Source: Zygnema cylindricum (taxonomy: Eukaryota > Streptophyta > Zygnematophyceae > Zygnematales > Zygnemataceae). From it: a stretch of 60,561 nucleotides of DNA. Of the stretch, positions 9,842-19,999 are shown in pieces. The notes under the pieces were generated by a model. That model was not told the DNA's origin. It did no database searches and was given only the letters and a program-made list of their open reading frames with translations. The translations under genes were made by a program, and so were the position numbers. The stretch is from positions 95,622-156,182 of the forward strand of contig JBBHKE010003029.1 in NCBI GenBank assembly GCA_037447655.1. The letters are read 5' to 3'. How positions within the stretch are numbered: position 1 is the stretch's first letter; the number at the start of each line of letters is the position of its first letter.

Positions 9842-10530
9842 ATGGTCAAAACTGATCTAGTTATATCCCAAACCATTGAGAACCTCATCGAATATGAAAA
9901 TTGGAACTATAAGGACAAGGTGGCTAAGCTACTAATTCTCAAAAGTGTAGTGAAGGGTATTGCCATTCCCTTTATGCATGTTAGATCTTCCTCTCAGATT
10001 TGGGTATCTCTTGTAAAGAAATATAAGAGTGGGTCATTGCAGGAACAACAGCTGGCAAAAAATAAGATTTCAGCTTATACTTACAAAGGAGGAAGTATGA
10101 ATGATTATTGCAATAATTTAGGAGCATTATTTGGAGAACTAGAGAGTGCAGGTAACTCATGAACTGAGAGACAAAGAGTAAATACTTTGATAATGAAACT
10201 ACCACAAGAGTATGAGAATATCATTAATCGGTTGCAAGATCTAGGTGATAGCAATTGGAATAGGGATGATACGGTGGGGATGATTTTAGTGAAAGACAGT
10301 ACCATAGAACCTAGGAGAGGATCAGCATTGGCTGCTGGATCTGATTGGCGAAAGCGTGATGTTGAAACGGGAAAGGATTCCTATCGAAACTTTGGAGGAA
10401 GAGGACCAAGAGGTGGCAGATTTGATGGATAAGGGAGAGGAGCTCCTTGAGGTGGACTATGTCACTTGTGCAAGAAACCAAGACATTATATGGCAGAGTG
10501 TGTCAAGCTTGCAAAACTCGGACTGAAAGA
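9842..10530 (+). pseudogene. copia gag fragment with zinc knuckle
   Basis: This is copia gag lacking its N-terminus. It covers the UBN2-type helical region (LIEYENWNYKDKVAKLL, SGSLQEQQLAKNKI, MNDYCNNLGALFGEL, LPQEYENIINRLQDL) and ends with a CX2CX4HX4C knuckle (CHLCKKPRHYMAEC, about 10461-10502). Stops at about 10160 and 10430 disable it. It continues into the repeated gag tail at 10690. Confidence 0.75.
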
Positions 10531-10689
10531 TTAACAAGGTTCTTCAAGAGATGGAGGAAATAAAAAGTATTTTCTAACTCAAGTTCATGATGATGAAGAA
10601 GATGAAGTAACGGAACCGGAAGAGGAGCTCGAGGAGCTTCTTCTTAAACAAAAAACCACTAAGAAGCATGCAGACATTCTACGGAGACA

Positions 10690-11690
10690 AAAGTGTGCTT
10701 TTGAAGCTAGTGGTGACTGGCGGAAGCGTGATGAGAGGAAGAAAGAAAAAGATAAGCCTTATCGGTATTTTTGTGGAAAGAGAGGAAGAGGAAAAGAAAG
10801 AGGAGTTTCGAAAGAAGGGGTTTGATTCTTTTTTAGGGAACCGGGCCACTATATGGCGAAATGTCCTTGTTTGGAATAAATTAGAAGTTGGAATGTGAAT
10901 GAGGAGGAAGAAGGGGAAGAAGAGAAATAGGATGAAGATTTTTTGGAGCTTCTCTACATCGGTAGTATGGAGAAGAGAGAAAAGTTTATAGAAATTCCAC
11001 AAAAGCAACAGTGTGCTTTTGGAGGTTGAAGGGAGCTAAAGAGAAAAGAGGTACTTGAAAAAGGTAAAAAAAATAAGGATATTTTCATAGATATTTTGCT
11101 GACACAAAACTGGTCGAAAGAGGGACTTCAACGGATTCTATGGAAAGGGGAGAAGCAAATCTAGAAGGAGCTTCAAAGTATAGGGGAAAAGAGGAATATC
11201 TAATGAAAGGTTTAGGGGAGGAGAAATATTTTTTGGGAATCAAAATCGAAAGTGACATTGGAAAGAATTCCATGGGAGAGAGTGAGGGAAGTTCAAAAAA
11301 TGAGGTAATTATCATGTACAAATATATGAGTACGAAAGAAGTAGATTTTATGAGGCGCTTAGTGGGGACTCGTGATTTAAAGATAAAGTTGGGGGGTAAT
11401 GGATTTGACATCACTAATGGGAGTGATGCCATTTATAAAGGTATGCCCGTAAAAGGGTTAATATCTGGGTATGTGTTGCAGGTCAGAGATGGGACTGGCT
11501 GTTTGAAATGCAAGTGGGAATTTGGATTTTGCTCGGATGAAAAAAGAATGAGGTGGATAAAATCCTTGCTCCAAAAGTTCGGATTTATGAAAAATGGCAT
11601 GCAAAATAAAATGTGTGATGCAATTATTATTTCGGTTCATCTAATATACTGTTTCACATACAGGGGTATTCACTAAAGGCTTTATGAGGG
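10690..11690 (+). pseudogene. Compact non-autonomous copia coding region, plus copy
   Basis: This repeats a gag tail (DWRKRDERKKEKDKPYR, then GHYMAKC). An acidic NEEEEGEEEK segment and a short pol-derived tail follow. From 11140 an open stretch of 178 codons contains EKYFLGIKIE (from the RT end), VGTRDLKIKLGG and GSDAIYKGMPVKGLISGYVLQV (from RNase H), and MRWIKSLLQKFGF. The catalytic RT core and the integrase are missing. The same compact protein occurs on the minus strand at 38186-39188 and in part at 40394-40615, so this is a family and not a random deletion. Confidence 0.65.
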
Positions 11691-11841
11691 GAAAAGAAAA
11701 AAAAGAAAAATGAAAAAGAAAAATATATGTATAATTGTGTTTTGTTATTAAGTGTGAGTTGAAAGAAAAGTAGACTAGAAGATAAAAGGAGTGTAAAAAT
11801 GTGTGGACTTAAATCAAAAGTTGACTAAGAATTAAAGGGAG

Positions 11842-12741
11842 TGTTGAAAAGAAGTAATTAATATTCACTTATTAATTTAGACTCTAGAGTGAAGAGAGAG
11901 AGAGAGTCACCATGGCTGCCGCCATAGTCAGAAATAAATAGGGAAACAGACAGACAGATTGATAGATTACCTAAATGATGCCTTTAGCAGCATTTGAACC
12001 TGGGTCTACGGATTTCTATGTAGATGTATGTCTTATCCACTTAGGCGTTAACGAAACGATACACGTACATGGATCGGTAATTAATTAAAATGTTATAAAA
12101 ACGTCACTTTGACTTAAACAGACAAAAATTGACGAAATGACATCTATAGTCAAACGGCGCTCGCGGACGCGAATTTAACCGTGTAAAATATATGATCGGA
12201 CGGCCGTCGTCGCCCCCGCCAAACCCGAATGAATCTTCGGCGGCTTCCGGACAGTGCGGCGCGCTTTGCCACATGGCGACACATCATTGGACGCCAAGAA
12301 AGATGGGAGGAGGAACGATGGCTCCCAAGTTGATAAGTGTCAACTAGAAGGCAATGTTGTACAATGGCCGTACAAGAAGTACAATCGGCCACTGTACCTT
12401 CTTGTACTATACACTCTTTTGATTGGCCTAGGGTAGAGTAGTAGGTAGTTATGAGTAGGAGTTAAGGGAATTAGCATATTTGAGGCGCCTCTCTCCAGGT
12501 GACCTTTTGTATTTATAGGCCATCTTTGGCAAGCCATAACTAACTGCTCAAGGGAGCAAATTCAGTGATTCTTTTTTCGTTTGACTCAGGGGAGTTTTTT
12601 CCTCACAAGGGTGAGGGTGGTCAGAATATTTGTGTGCCTGGGCGGCACTTATTGAGTAAGAAAATGAAAGGGGCAAATATTATCCTAGAGGCTTTACATA
12701 GGCTGCTAGTTTTGTGGTTTAATGGAGACCACTGAATTTCA
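11842..12741 (+). repeat. copia LTR C
   Basis: This starts TGTTGAAAAG after AAAGGGAG, a polypurine-like end. It ends ATGGAGACCACTGAATTTCA, matching the terminal block of the other copia LTRs. It is the 3' LTR of the fragment at 9842-11690. It contains CACCATGGCTGCC near its start and paired TGTACAATGGCCGTACAAG / GTACAATCGGCCACTGTAC blocks. Confidence 0.8.
11980..12048 (-). other. tRNA-like segment in copia LTR C, antisense to the LTR
   Basis: On the minus strand, an A-box-like TAAGTGGATAAG (12032-12043) is followed by a B-box-like GGTTCAAATGC (11990-12000), one mismatch from the consensus. Orientation and place in the LTR match the other copies. Confidence 0.45.
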
Positions 12742-12744
12742 CCT

Positions 12745-13200
12745 TCCAACCGATCTCTCATAAGGTATCATTCCTTTCATAGCTGAGGTAAGGAATCTAT
12801 TCTTAATGTAGTTAGAAGAGTTTTTGGCTTCTACCAAAAACCTTTTTCTTACCTTCTTGTTGGCCAACATTCTACATACACTATCTTCGGAGTCCGGTTC
12901 AACCTCTCAGCTACCCCATTATGTTTTGGATTATACCGTACAATTTTCTGATGTTGAACTTCCTCATCCATCAAGTATTCCTCAAACTAGTTAGAGGTAT
13001 ATTCTCTTCCATTATCACTCCTTATCCTTATAATGTAGGTTACGTGCAACTTCTCACTCCAGGTTTTATTCTCTTTGAAGTAAGTTGGTGATTCAGACTT
13101 TCTCTTTACGAAGTAGACTATAGAGTATCTAGACCAGTCATCATATACTTCTTTCCTCTGACCGAAGGTACTTTTGCTGGTCCCTAGATATTTGTGTGGA
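12745..13200 (-). pseudogene. copia integrase core fragment
   Basis: Minus-strand translation gives integrase core pieces: DDWSRYSIVYFVK, IRIRSDNGREYTS and NPKHNGVAERLNRT, covering D, D and E regions of the catalytic core. It continues the frame pieces of the pre-integrase at 13207-13575 and ends where LTR C begins. Stops are present. No RT follows, so the element is cut short. Confidence 0.65.
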
Positions 13201-13206
13201 CCAGAT

Positions 13207-13821
13207 CTAGGAATTTCTCACCTCTATATGTGGCGTTTTGGGAAAGCGGAGTCTATGAGCCTTTCTTTGGGCACAACAACTACAATCATCCATCATTTCA
13301 TTGTCCCCAAACTGAATCCTTTCAATTATTCCAAGCTTCTTCATTTCCCTCAGCTTATCAAAATACACATGCCCGAATCGCTTATGCCACATCATCATGT
13401 TTGGGATACCAACATAGTAAGCATTATTCTTTTCATTACTCAAGTTAAGCCTAAACATGCCTTGGCAACCCTTATCTGCTGTGAAGTAGACTTCATCCCC
13501 ATACTTAGCTATAAAGATTCCCTTTCTAGTGAAGATATGAAACTCTTTATCATGTAACACAAAAGGTAGAGACAATATTTTTACTCAGCTGAGGAATGTA
13601 GAGTACATCTGAGAAACTGTCCCATCCCCATACTCTATCTCTATAGTTGAGATCTTTCTTAGCTTGATAAAGGTGTGCCTATCACGACACATATGTATAG
13701 ATGCACCTGAATCGATGATCCATCCTTCCTGTGGAGCTTCCCTAATGGCTCCGAGAGCACACTTCTGTTTTCGAGGGATCTCCTTCTCCTCCAGATTCTC
13801 ATCAAGAATGAGCCTCCCCAT
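13207..13821 (-). pseudogene. copia protease and pre-integrase fragment
   Basis: 13821-13585 encodes the aspartic protease start (GWIIDSGASIHMC, active-site Asp in DSGA). 13575-13207 encodes the GAG-pre-integrase domain: MMWHKRFGHVYFDKLREM with the zinc-binding His pair, then CSCC. A frame change near 13580 separates the two. The neighbours are gag upstream (13822-14796) and integrase downstream, all in the order of a single minus-strand copia element. Confidence 0.75.
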
Positions 13822-14796
13822 CCTCCTCCTTGGAGGACTTGTCCTTCTTGGTCTCCTCTTTCACTTGTGTGAATACAAATGCCTTCTTCTTTCCTCCAAA
13901 AGTACCCTCTCCAGGGTTCTCTTGAAGCCTCTGCTCTAACATCTTGGTAAAATATGCAATGAAGACCCTTTCAGAAATAACAAAGACCCTTTGGGGGCCT
14001 CGGTCCTACAGATTGATCTTTCTCTTCTTTAAAGGTGTTGTACGACTTCCTTGAATCCTCCCCCCACCGGTCCGTTCCGGCGGCTAGAGCTTGAATGCTC
14101 TTTCCCCTCCGAATCTCAATAGTGTTTTCTTGTACGAGTATCATCCGGACCATTGTATTTCACTTCCAAGAGCTATCATCCATTTCTTGCACTCGGTACA
14201 CTATCTTCTCATACTCACAAGGCAACTTCATGTCGAGGGTGTTGACCTTCATCTTCATTGTACCTGTCCACCCGACACTCTCTATCTCCATATACAAACA
14301 AGAGAGATCATTACATTAATCTAACATTTTTCCCCCTTTGTATGAGTAACCCCTAGCCTTTGCTCGGCAAACTAAAGCTATTGAATGGTACTATCTCTAT
14401 AGATCTCCACTAAATTCACCCACAACTCCTCGGCCTTTAAGATGTGAAGATGAGAGGTTGCAACAGCTTGAGTATGGTTCCTCAGAATTAAATGTTTGGT
14501 AGCCATGTTTGTGTATTCCCATGTTTGAATATCATTTTCCTCAGTATTTACCGCCGCCGCTCCGGGTGCCGTCACGATAGAAGTGAGAAACGTTTGCCTC
14601 CTCTGTAGGGGCAGATGTTACGGCAGAAAACCTCACTCCACTAAACCCTGGTGGGATTCTTTGAGATGGATGTTTCACTTGTCCCTTGACGATACCCCAG
14701 TATCTTTTTTCACACGAAGCCCCTAACATCATGGCTTCCCAATAAATGAACCCAGATCCGTTAAAGATTGGCACCCTAGAGGGTATGCCCATAACC
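13822..14796 (-). pseudogene. copia gag fragment D
   Basis: This begins MGIPSRVPIFNGSGFIYWE at 14792, like copia A's MGLSSRTPFFNGQKY. The start ATG is inside the primer-binding site. Further blocks are MATKHLILRNHTQAV, AEELWVNLVEIY and VRMILVQENTIEIRRGK, which occur in the other copia gags. Several stops and frame changes break it. No clean zinc knuckle survives. Confidence 0.65.
14787..14796 (-). promoter_or_regulatory. Half-tRNA primer-binding site of copia D
   Basis: The minus strand reads GGTTATGGGC right after the LTR end AACA. It is the same initiator-tRNA anticodon-arm complement seen at 324-334. The ATG within it is the gag start. Confidence 0.65.
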
Positions 14797-15118
14797 TGTT
14801 ATTATTTGCCCCCCATTCGACTACATAACTTAGGAAGCCTCTAGATAGTTTTTGACTAATCCTTGTTCAACTAGAACCACTGCAACCTAAGCAAGCATAT
14901 AGACAATTTGACTACACCTTTGTGCAGTTTGGACTCCTTTGAGCCTATATCAAAAAGAATCACTGAAAACGCCCAACCAGGCGAATAATTATCAAGTGGC
15001 AAACAAGTCAACATTTATACAAGCTCATTGAGAGAGAGGCGGCTACCTCTTGAATCCTCTAAGTCCTAAACCACTCTCACAACCCCTATCTATTGATGTA
15101 CAAACCAATTAGAGAACT
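14797..15118 (-). repeat. copia LTR D, partial
   Basis: This starts TGTTATTATTTGCCCCCCATTCG on the plus strand and matches LTR B for about 320 bp (GAAGCCTCTAGATAGTTTTTGACTAA, GAATCACTGAAAACGCCCAACCAGG, GAGAGAGGCGGCTACCTC). It is cut at about 15118, next to the gypsy G1 boundary. The missing remainder is not found on the far side of G1. Confidence 0.75.
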
Positions 15119-15224
15119 TGACAGAGTAGCGCAGCAATGCACTTGCCTTACAGACAGAGCAGAGCAGCTGCTATGCTGATAGAGCAGCGGAGCAGCGCAG
15201 TTGCCTTGCAGACAGAGCAATAAA
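15119..15224. repeat. GCAG-rich imperfect duplication
   Basis: Two imperfect copies of a unit containing CAGCGCAG, TTGCCTT.CAGACAGAGCA occur within about 100 bp. It sits at the junction between copia LTR D and gypsy G1. Confidence 0.5.
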
Positions 15225-15384
15225 ACCAATAGAAAGCTAAATAATATCGAAATAAGCGAGAAAGTCATGAACTCATCACAAAACAAGTGAAAATGAATAT
15301 GTACAAGCAGCAAGCAACAAGTAAACATATCATAAGAAAAATAAAGGTAGGGTGGGAGAGGAAGCTACGAGGCTCAGTTTATTG
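15225..15384 (-). repeat. Partial second LTR start beyond G1's 3' LTR
   Basis: This stretch repeats 16557-16703 (GTGAAAATGAATATGTA.AAGCAGC, AAATAAAGGTAGGGTGGGAGAGGAAGCTA.GAGGCTCAG). On the minus strand that is the part of the LTR next to the polypurine tract. The end of one LTR is thus followed by the start of another, as in the gypsy remnant at 7214. Confidence 0.65.
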
Positions 15385-16703
15385 ATTAAGCCAACAGATA
15401 GCCACTATGCTCCTTGGTCAGTTTATATTCCTTACAAGAGTTCAATAAATAAAGATTTAACTCAATATCACAACACGCAAATTGAAAACGTAGCAAACTG
15501 CGAGCAAATCCGAGATAACCAGATTTAGTCACACACAAAACATACGAGGAAAGCCAACCCTAATCCACTATCATCCAGTAAACCACACAAGCAAACCCAA
15601 AACTGTCCAATCACAATCCAAGGTTCAGCAACAGTCTGAGAAAGAAGGTCGAGCAGCAATCCACTTGATAGGACGCGAGAAGAAGTGAAGGGAAACCAGC
15701 TAGACCTCGGCGTGACCCGCGTAGATTAAATTGTAGGGCAGGTTTACAAAGAAAGAAAGTAAGAGCTAAGCAGGGGAATGCTTAATAACCAAAAAAATAG
15801 TCACTAAAACTAATCAAACAATTTCACAAGAAAAATCCTCAAAGTTTAGGTCAAATCTTCCAAAATGAGAATTCCTGTGCTCTTGAAATTGTGAGCACAA
15901 AATTCTCCTAAAATTCGCTAAGTACAAAGTCTACAGCTAGGCGTCTAACCTACTACAAATACATGCGTTCTATGTAGTCGTCTGCGCCTAGTTTGGATTC
16001 TGGCCAATAGGCGACTAGAATCGTCTACCTTACGTTACAAAATCTACAGCCTACAGATAAATACATTTCCTATGCTACATGTGAATGCGTGAGACCTCCA
16101 AGGGTCCACGACTTAAAATTAACCAATCGCGTCGCCGTGTGTAGACTGAATCTAAATCGTCCATTCCTTTGCATCCTTTGTGGCCGTGGATTCGCATTCG
16201 CGTCAAAGGTGGTACATGTAAATTTTGTCGTTCGACATTTTGCGTCACCAATTGTACGGACGATAACTCAAACTGGTTCGCGGAAATTCCGGCCGGCAAA
16301 TTAAGTCTGTTCGCTGAATTTCGACGACTGTAGACTTCGCGTACGGATTCCAAATCGTTAGCGCGTTTCACGGCGTCTGACCGGAATTTTTACGCCCTGT
16401 CGTCAGCAAATTACACCCATGTTTAAATTAGTGTGGCGTCCTATTTGAATGACCATTTCCATGCAATTAAATATAATTAAATGCGCCGACCTGATACGGC
16501 ATGACAGTTGTCATGCATGTGACAAAGATTATGATAAACATGCAACACAACCAGCTGAAAGATAAATAATAACAAAATAAGCGAGAAAGTCATGACCTCT
16601 CAGAAAACAAGTGAAAATGAATATGTAGAAGCAGCAAGCAACAAATAAACATATCATAAGAAAAATAAAGGTAGGGTGGGAGAGGAAGCTAGGAGGCTCA
16701 GTT
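15385..16703 (-). repeat. 3' LTR of gypsy G1
   Basis: Bases 15385-16510 match 24945-26070 closely over long runs. Examples are AACTCAATA.CACAACACGCAAA, CCAACCCTAATCCACTATCA and AATTAAATATAATTAA. On the minus strand the LTR starts after the polypurine tract at 16704, so it includes 16511-16703. The 5' LTR has lost that part by truncation. Confidence 0.8.
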
Positions 16704-16722
16704 GTTTCCTCCCCCCTACTCT
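16704..16722 (-). promoter_or_regulatory. Polypurine tract of G1
   Basis: The minus strand reads AGAGTAGGGGGGAGGAAAC, directly downstream of the pol end and directly before the LTR. This is the expected plus-strand primer. Confidence 0.6.
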
Positions 16723-17105
16723 TTAGCTTGCCAATGAGCTGGCCAATAGGACTGGTAACTCTCGGCAGCCGTGACAAAACCAAGGACCGTCCGGTACTAT
16801 TGTTAACGGAGGAACCAAACACTCCATGTGAAATCCCTGGTTGCACTAGTCGCGTAGAAGCATTGATGTTTCTCCGTCGGCTCGGTTGCAAAGTGTGCAT
16901 TCTGTAGCCAAAGTGATAGGCATACGCATAGGGTCCATGTCATAAGAGAGATCCGGTAAATAACATGGAGCACAATTCTTCGAATGCTACCGAAAGGTTC
17001 GCGTATCAGCTCCATGAAGTCCTAGTATGCCATTCATGTCAACTTCGATAATTCGGAGGATATGAGGTGAAACATCTGTGTCCAAGGTATCGAAGGATTG
17101 GCGCC
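16723..17105 (-). pseudogene. G1 integrase C-terminal region with PHD finger
   Basis: Minus-strand translation gives DYVYLGRQSFDTLDTDVSPHI, then HSKNCAPCYLPDLSYDMDPM and ATECTLCNRADGETSMLL. The second half of a PHD finger follows: [17 protein letters not shown], then WFCHGC. The Cys-X2-Cys, His-X2-Cys and WxCxxC pattern is that of a PHD zinc finger, which in host proteins reads histone H3 tails. Decay has replaced one ligand with Arg and put a TAG just before the CNQGFH motif. The finger ends pol just before the polypurine tract. A shared counterpart lies at 5766-5981. G2 has lost the finger through a junction at 26570. Confidence 0.7.
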
Positions 17106-18373
17106 CTAAGTAGACATAATCTCCCACTTGGTAAGGCTTTTGCTGGGGCTAGTAGCTGCCAGTGCATGTCGTGGCGAAGTGCAAAGTATCTCTGTGATGG
17201 GCAATCTGCACGTTGTCAAAGGCCATGGGCATCTCTTTGGCAATAAGCAGCGCCCTGTTAGTAAGTTCTTCCATAAAAACCTCGTCAGATAGTAAGGGAA
17301 GCGGAAAGCTTGCGGCTTTCTGGATATTCCTACCCAACAAGGGTTGGCGCCCAAATAAGACATAGTATGGACTGAAATTAGCAAGACTCGCCTGTACCGA
17401 CATTCGATACCCCATGGCAATATAGCCAAGTGACTCGTCCCACATTGTTATATGTTTCTCCAAGCAATGTTTGCGTAATGCCCGCTTGAAGATTTGAACT
17501 GCATGTTCCGCGAATCCATCAGCTTGTGGATGATCACGGCTTGTTCGACGATGGTCTATGAGAGCGTCATCTAGCATTTCTTGGAATTTTCCACGAAATT
17601 AAGTCCCTTGATATGTGAGGACTCCGGCTGGTGCGTCGTATATTATGAGGACATGATCCTTAAAAGCGGCGGTGATTAGCTTTGTAGTTTTGTGTGGTAA
17701 CGCTACTACTTCAACCCATTTGCTAAAATTTTCAATCATGATCATTATATATTGTTTCCCCCTCTGTGATATGGGAAAGGGACCTGCCAAATCTCACGAC
17801 CAGCGGTAAAATAATGGGTAATGGTTGGAGGGTAGTCTGTCAGTTGCTAAAAGAGGTACGTAGACGATCACATATTGCACACTTGTGGAATACCGCAACA
17901 ACATCATATTGCATACCAAACCACCAATAGCGTGCTTGCAACAAGCTTAAGGTGCGTTTTGTCCCATAATGACCCAGCTCGCTGTGAATTTGTTCAATCA
18001 GCGAGAGACGTTCAGTCGGGCGAGGCACGTGCTTGTGACTACAGTCAGTTAACAATCGAACTAGCGATCCGCCTAACCAAAGATAATTTTTAGCTTTTTT
18101 TTTTACTTGTTCCTCCTCCTCAGATGTAGTGCCAAGTCGAAAGGTTTGTGAGGAGAGGAAAAGAATTAGTGCTCCGTCTCGCCATGGATCTGGGGTAGAA
18201 CCGGAGTCGGGCAGCGAAGCTAAAGAATTTGTTCTATAAAACCCTGCAGACATAATAGCTACGTCGTCATCGAAAACGTATTGGACTCCATTGTCTGTTG
18301 TCCCTGGCAAAGGATTTCGGGAAATGCCGTCTACATTCAAGCTAAGTAATCCTGGACGGTGAATCATTTCCAC
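17106..18373 (-). pseudogene. G1 integrase
   Basis: The N-terminal zinc domain reads IEQIHSELGHYGTKRTLSLL, then CAICD (H, H, C, C). The core includes MAGPFPISQRGKQYIM, VLTYQGTxFR (a Tyr where the second catalytic Asp is expected) and DGFAEHAVQIFKRALRKH with the catalytic Glu. QASLANFSPYYVLFGRQP follows. Frame changes and at least one stop near 17600 disrupt it. The integrase would insert element cDNA. G2 keeps LKDQGTEL, with the Asp, at the equivalent place. Confidence 0.82.
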
Positions 18374-18860
18374 ATCATATTCCTGTAAAATTAATGCCCA
18401 TCGCGCTAATTTTCTTGACAGTATCGTTCGTCATCAGCCAATGTTAAGGTTGATGGTCGGTCAAAAGGGTAAACAATTTTCCGTAAAGGTAGTGACGAAA
18501 GTGTACAATACCCCAAACTGTTGCTAGACATTCTCCTTCATAACTACCGTAATTTGACTCCGCACGATTATTACTCCTAATTGCGTAAGCGGCCACGTAT
18601 TCTTCTCTTGTAAGTTCAAGCTGAGTTAAGATGGCCACAATGCAAGGCTTTCCAAAGTTTGTTTGTAGGCAGAAAGGTATTTTGTAATTAGGAGGTCAAA
18701 GGATGGGAGCACTACAGAGGGCATCTTTCAACTTCTGAAAAGCCAAAATTTGATCAGGTCCCATTACAAAAAGGACCTCTTTTTTGAGTAGATCGTTCAA
18801 TGGTGAAGCGATAGTGCTGAAACTAGGGACAAATATGCGATAATAATTAGCTAATCCTAG
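18374..18860 (-). pseudogene. G1 RNase H
   Basis: Visible motifs are MAILTQLELTREEYVAAYAIRSN, then ECLATVWGIVHFRHYLYG and FTLLTDHQP, all characteristic of gypsy RNase H. The first catalytic Asp region is present just upstream. Stops separate this from the RT at 18867. Confidence 0.75.
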
Positions 18861-19787
18861 GAAGGCTTAAAGACTTGTGAGATCAACGGGGGTTGGCAGT
18901 TTGCTGATAGCCTCAGTTTTTGCTTTAAGTGGTGTGATTCCCTCGGAGGAAATAAAATGTCCAAGGTAAGGAACACCCTTGGACCCGAAAGTACATTTAA
19001 TTGGATGACATTTTAATCCAACCTTTTTCAAATCAGTTAGGACCCATTCGATATGAGTTGCGTGATCTTCAATTGTGGCAGAGGCGATAATCAAATCATC
19101 AATATAACATCGTGCAAATTTGCAACCACCTAAAACTGAATCCATTACTTTTTGAAAAATTGCGGGGGCGTTCTTAAGTCCAAAAGGTATGACAGACAAC
19201 TATCAACGACCATCACTACCACAAAAGGCGGTTTTATGCCTATCCTTATCCTCTATTTCAATCTTGTTAAAGCCATGTCGTAAATCCAGAATACTAAAAT
19301 ATTTAGCGCCTCCTACATGATAAAATATTTCTTCGGCCAATGGCATTGGATGTCGATCTTGTATTGTTCTAGCATTGAGTTCACGGTAATCGCCGCACAT
19401 CCGATGATCGGTAAAGTTTCCTTTGGCATCTTTTTTCCTTGGCATAACAGTGAGTGGTGCAAAAGTAAAATCCCAGCGATAAATGAGGTCAGCTTCCTCC
19501 AATTCAGCGCAGCGTTGGTCCACTAATTCCCATTTTGTTTCAAATAATCGGTGTTTTGGTTTGAAAATGGGACGATCGTCTTCCAGGTCTATAGATGTTT
19601 TATAGGTGGTATGGCGACCAAGATCATTCATAGAGAAAGATAAAGCGTCGATATTTCGGAGAATCACTTCCTTTAGTAGATCATGTTCAGATTGAGAGAG
19701 ATTAAAGCCAAATTTCCATTTAAGAGTTTTCGGACCTTTAATCCCCATTGTTTCCATGGCTTGTGCAAAAGCTAGTTGTTCATCCAT
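18861..19787 (-). pseudogene. G1 reverse transcriptase
   Basis: This is a gypsy-type RT. Motifs in order are RPIFKPKHRLFETKWELV, RMCGDYRELNARTIQDRHPMP, YFSILDLRHGFNKIEIE, VIPFGLKNAPAIFQKVMDSVLGG, the catalytic CYIDDLIIAS, and GVPYLGHFISSEGI. A TAG near 19200 interrupts it where the relatives have Trp, fitting TGG to TAG. The RT is otherwise long and well preserved. Confidence 0.88.
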
Positions 19788-19999
19788 GATAAATGACTGA
19801 CCTAATGAGTAAACAACCAGTGTTTCCTGTAAGCAGTTTGTCTAATGATGCCAGCTGCAAGTAGGAAAGGCTGCAGTCCAATGGGGAAGTGTTGACAAAT
19901 GACTAGAGGGAGCAGATTGGGTAGTAGTGTATGACGGAATAGACCATGACATGTGGCTAGGGTTCAATAAATCGTAGATTGTGACATCAAGAGAAGTTT

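Noticed and set aside
16529-16900. A 123-codon frame with a hydrophobic segment on the minus strand
   Set aside because: It overlaps the LTR start and the PHD finger in another frame; the PHD frame matches two other copies.
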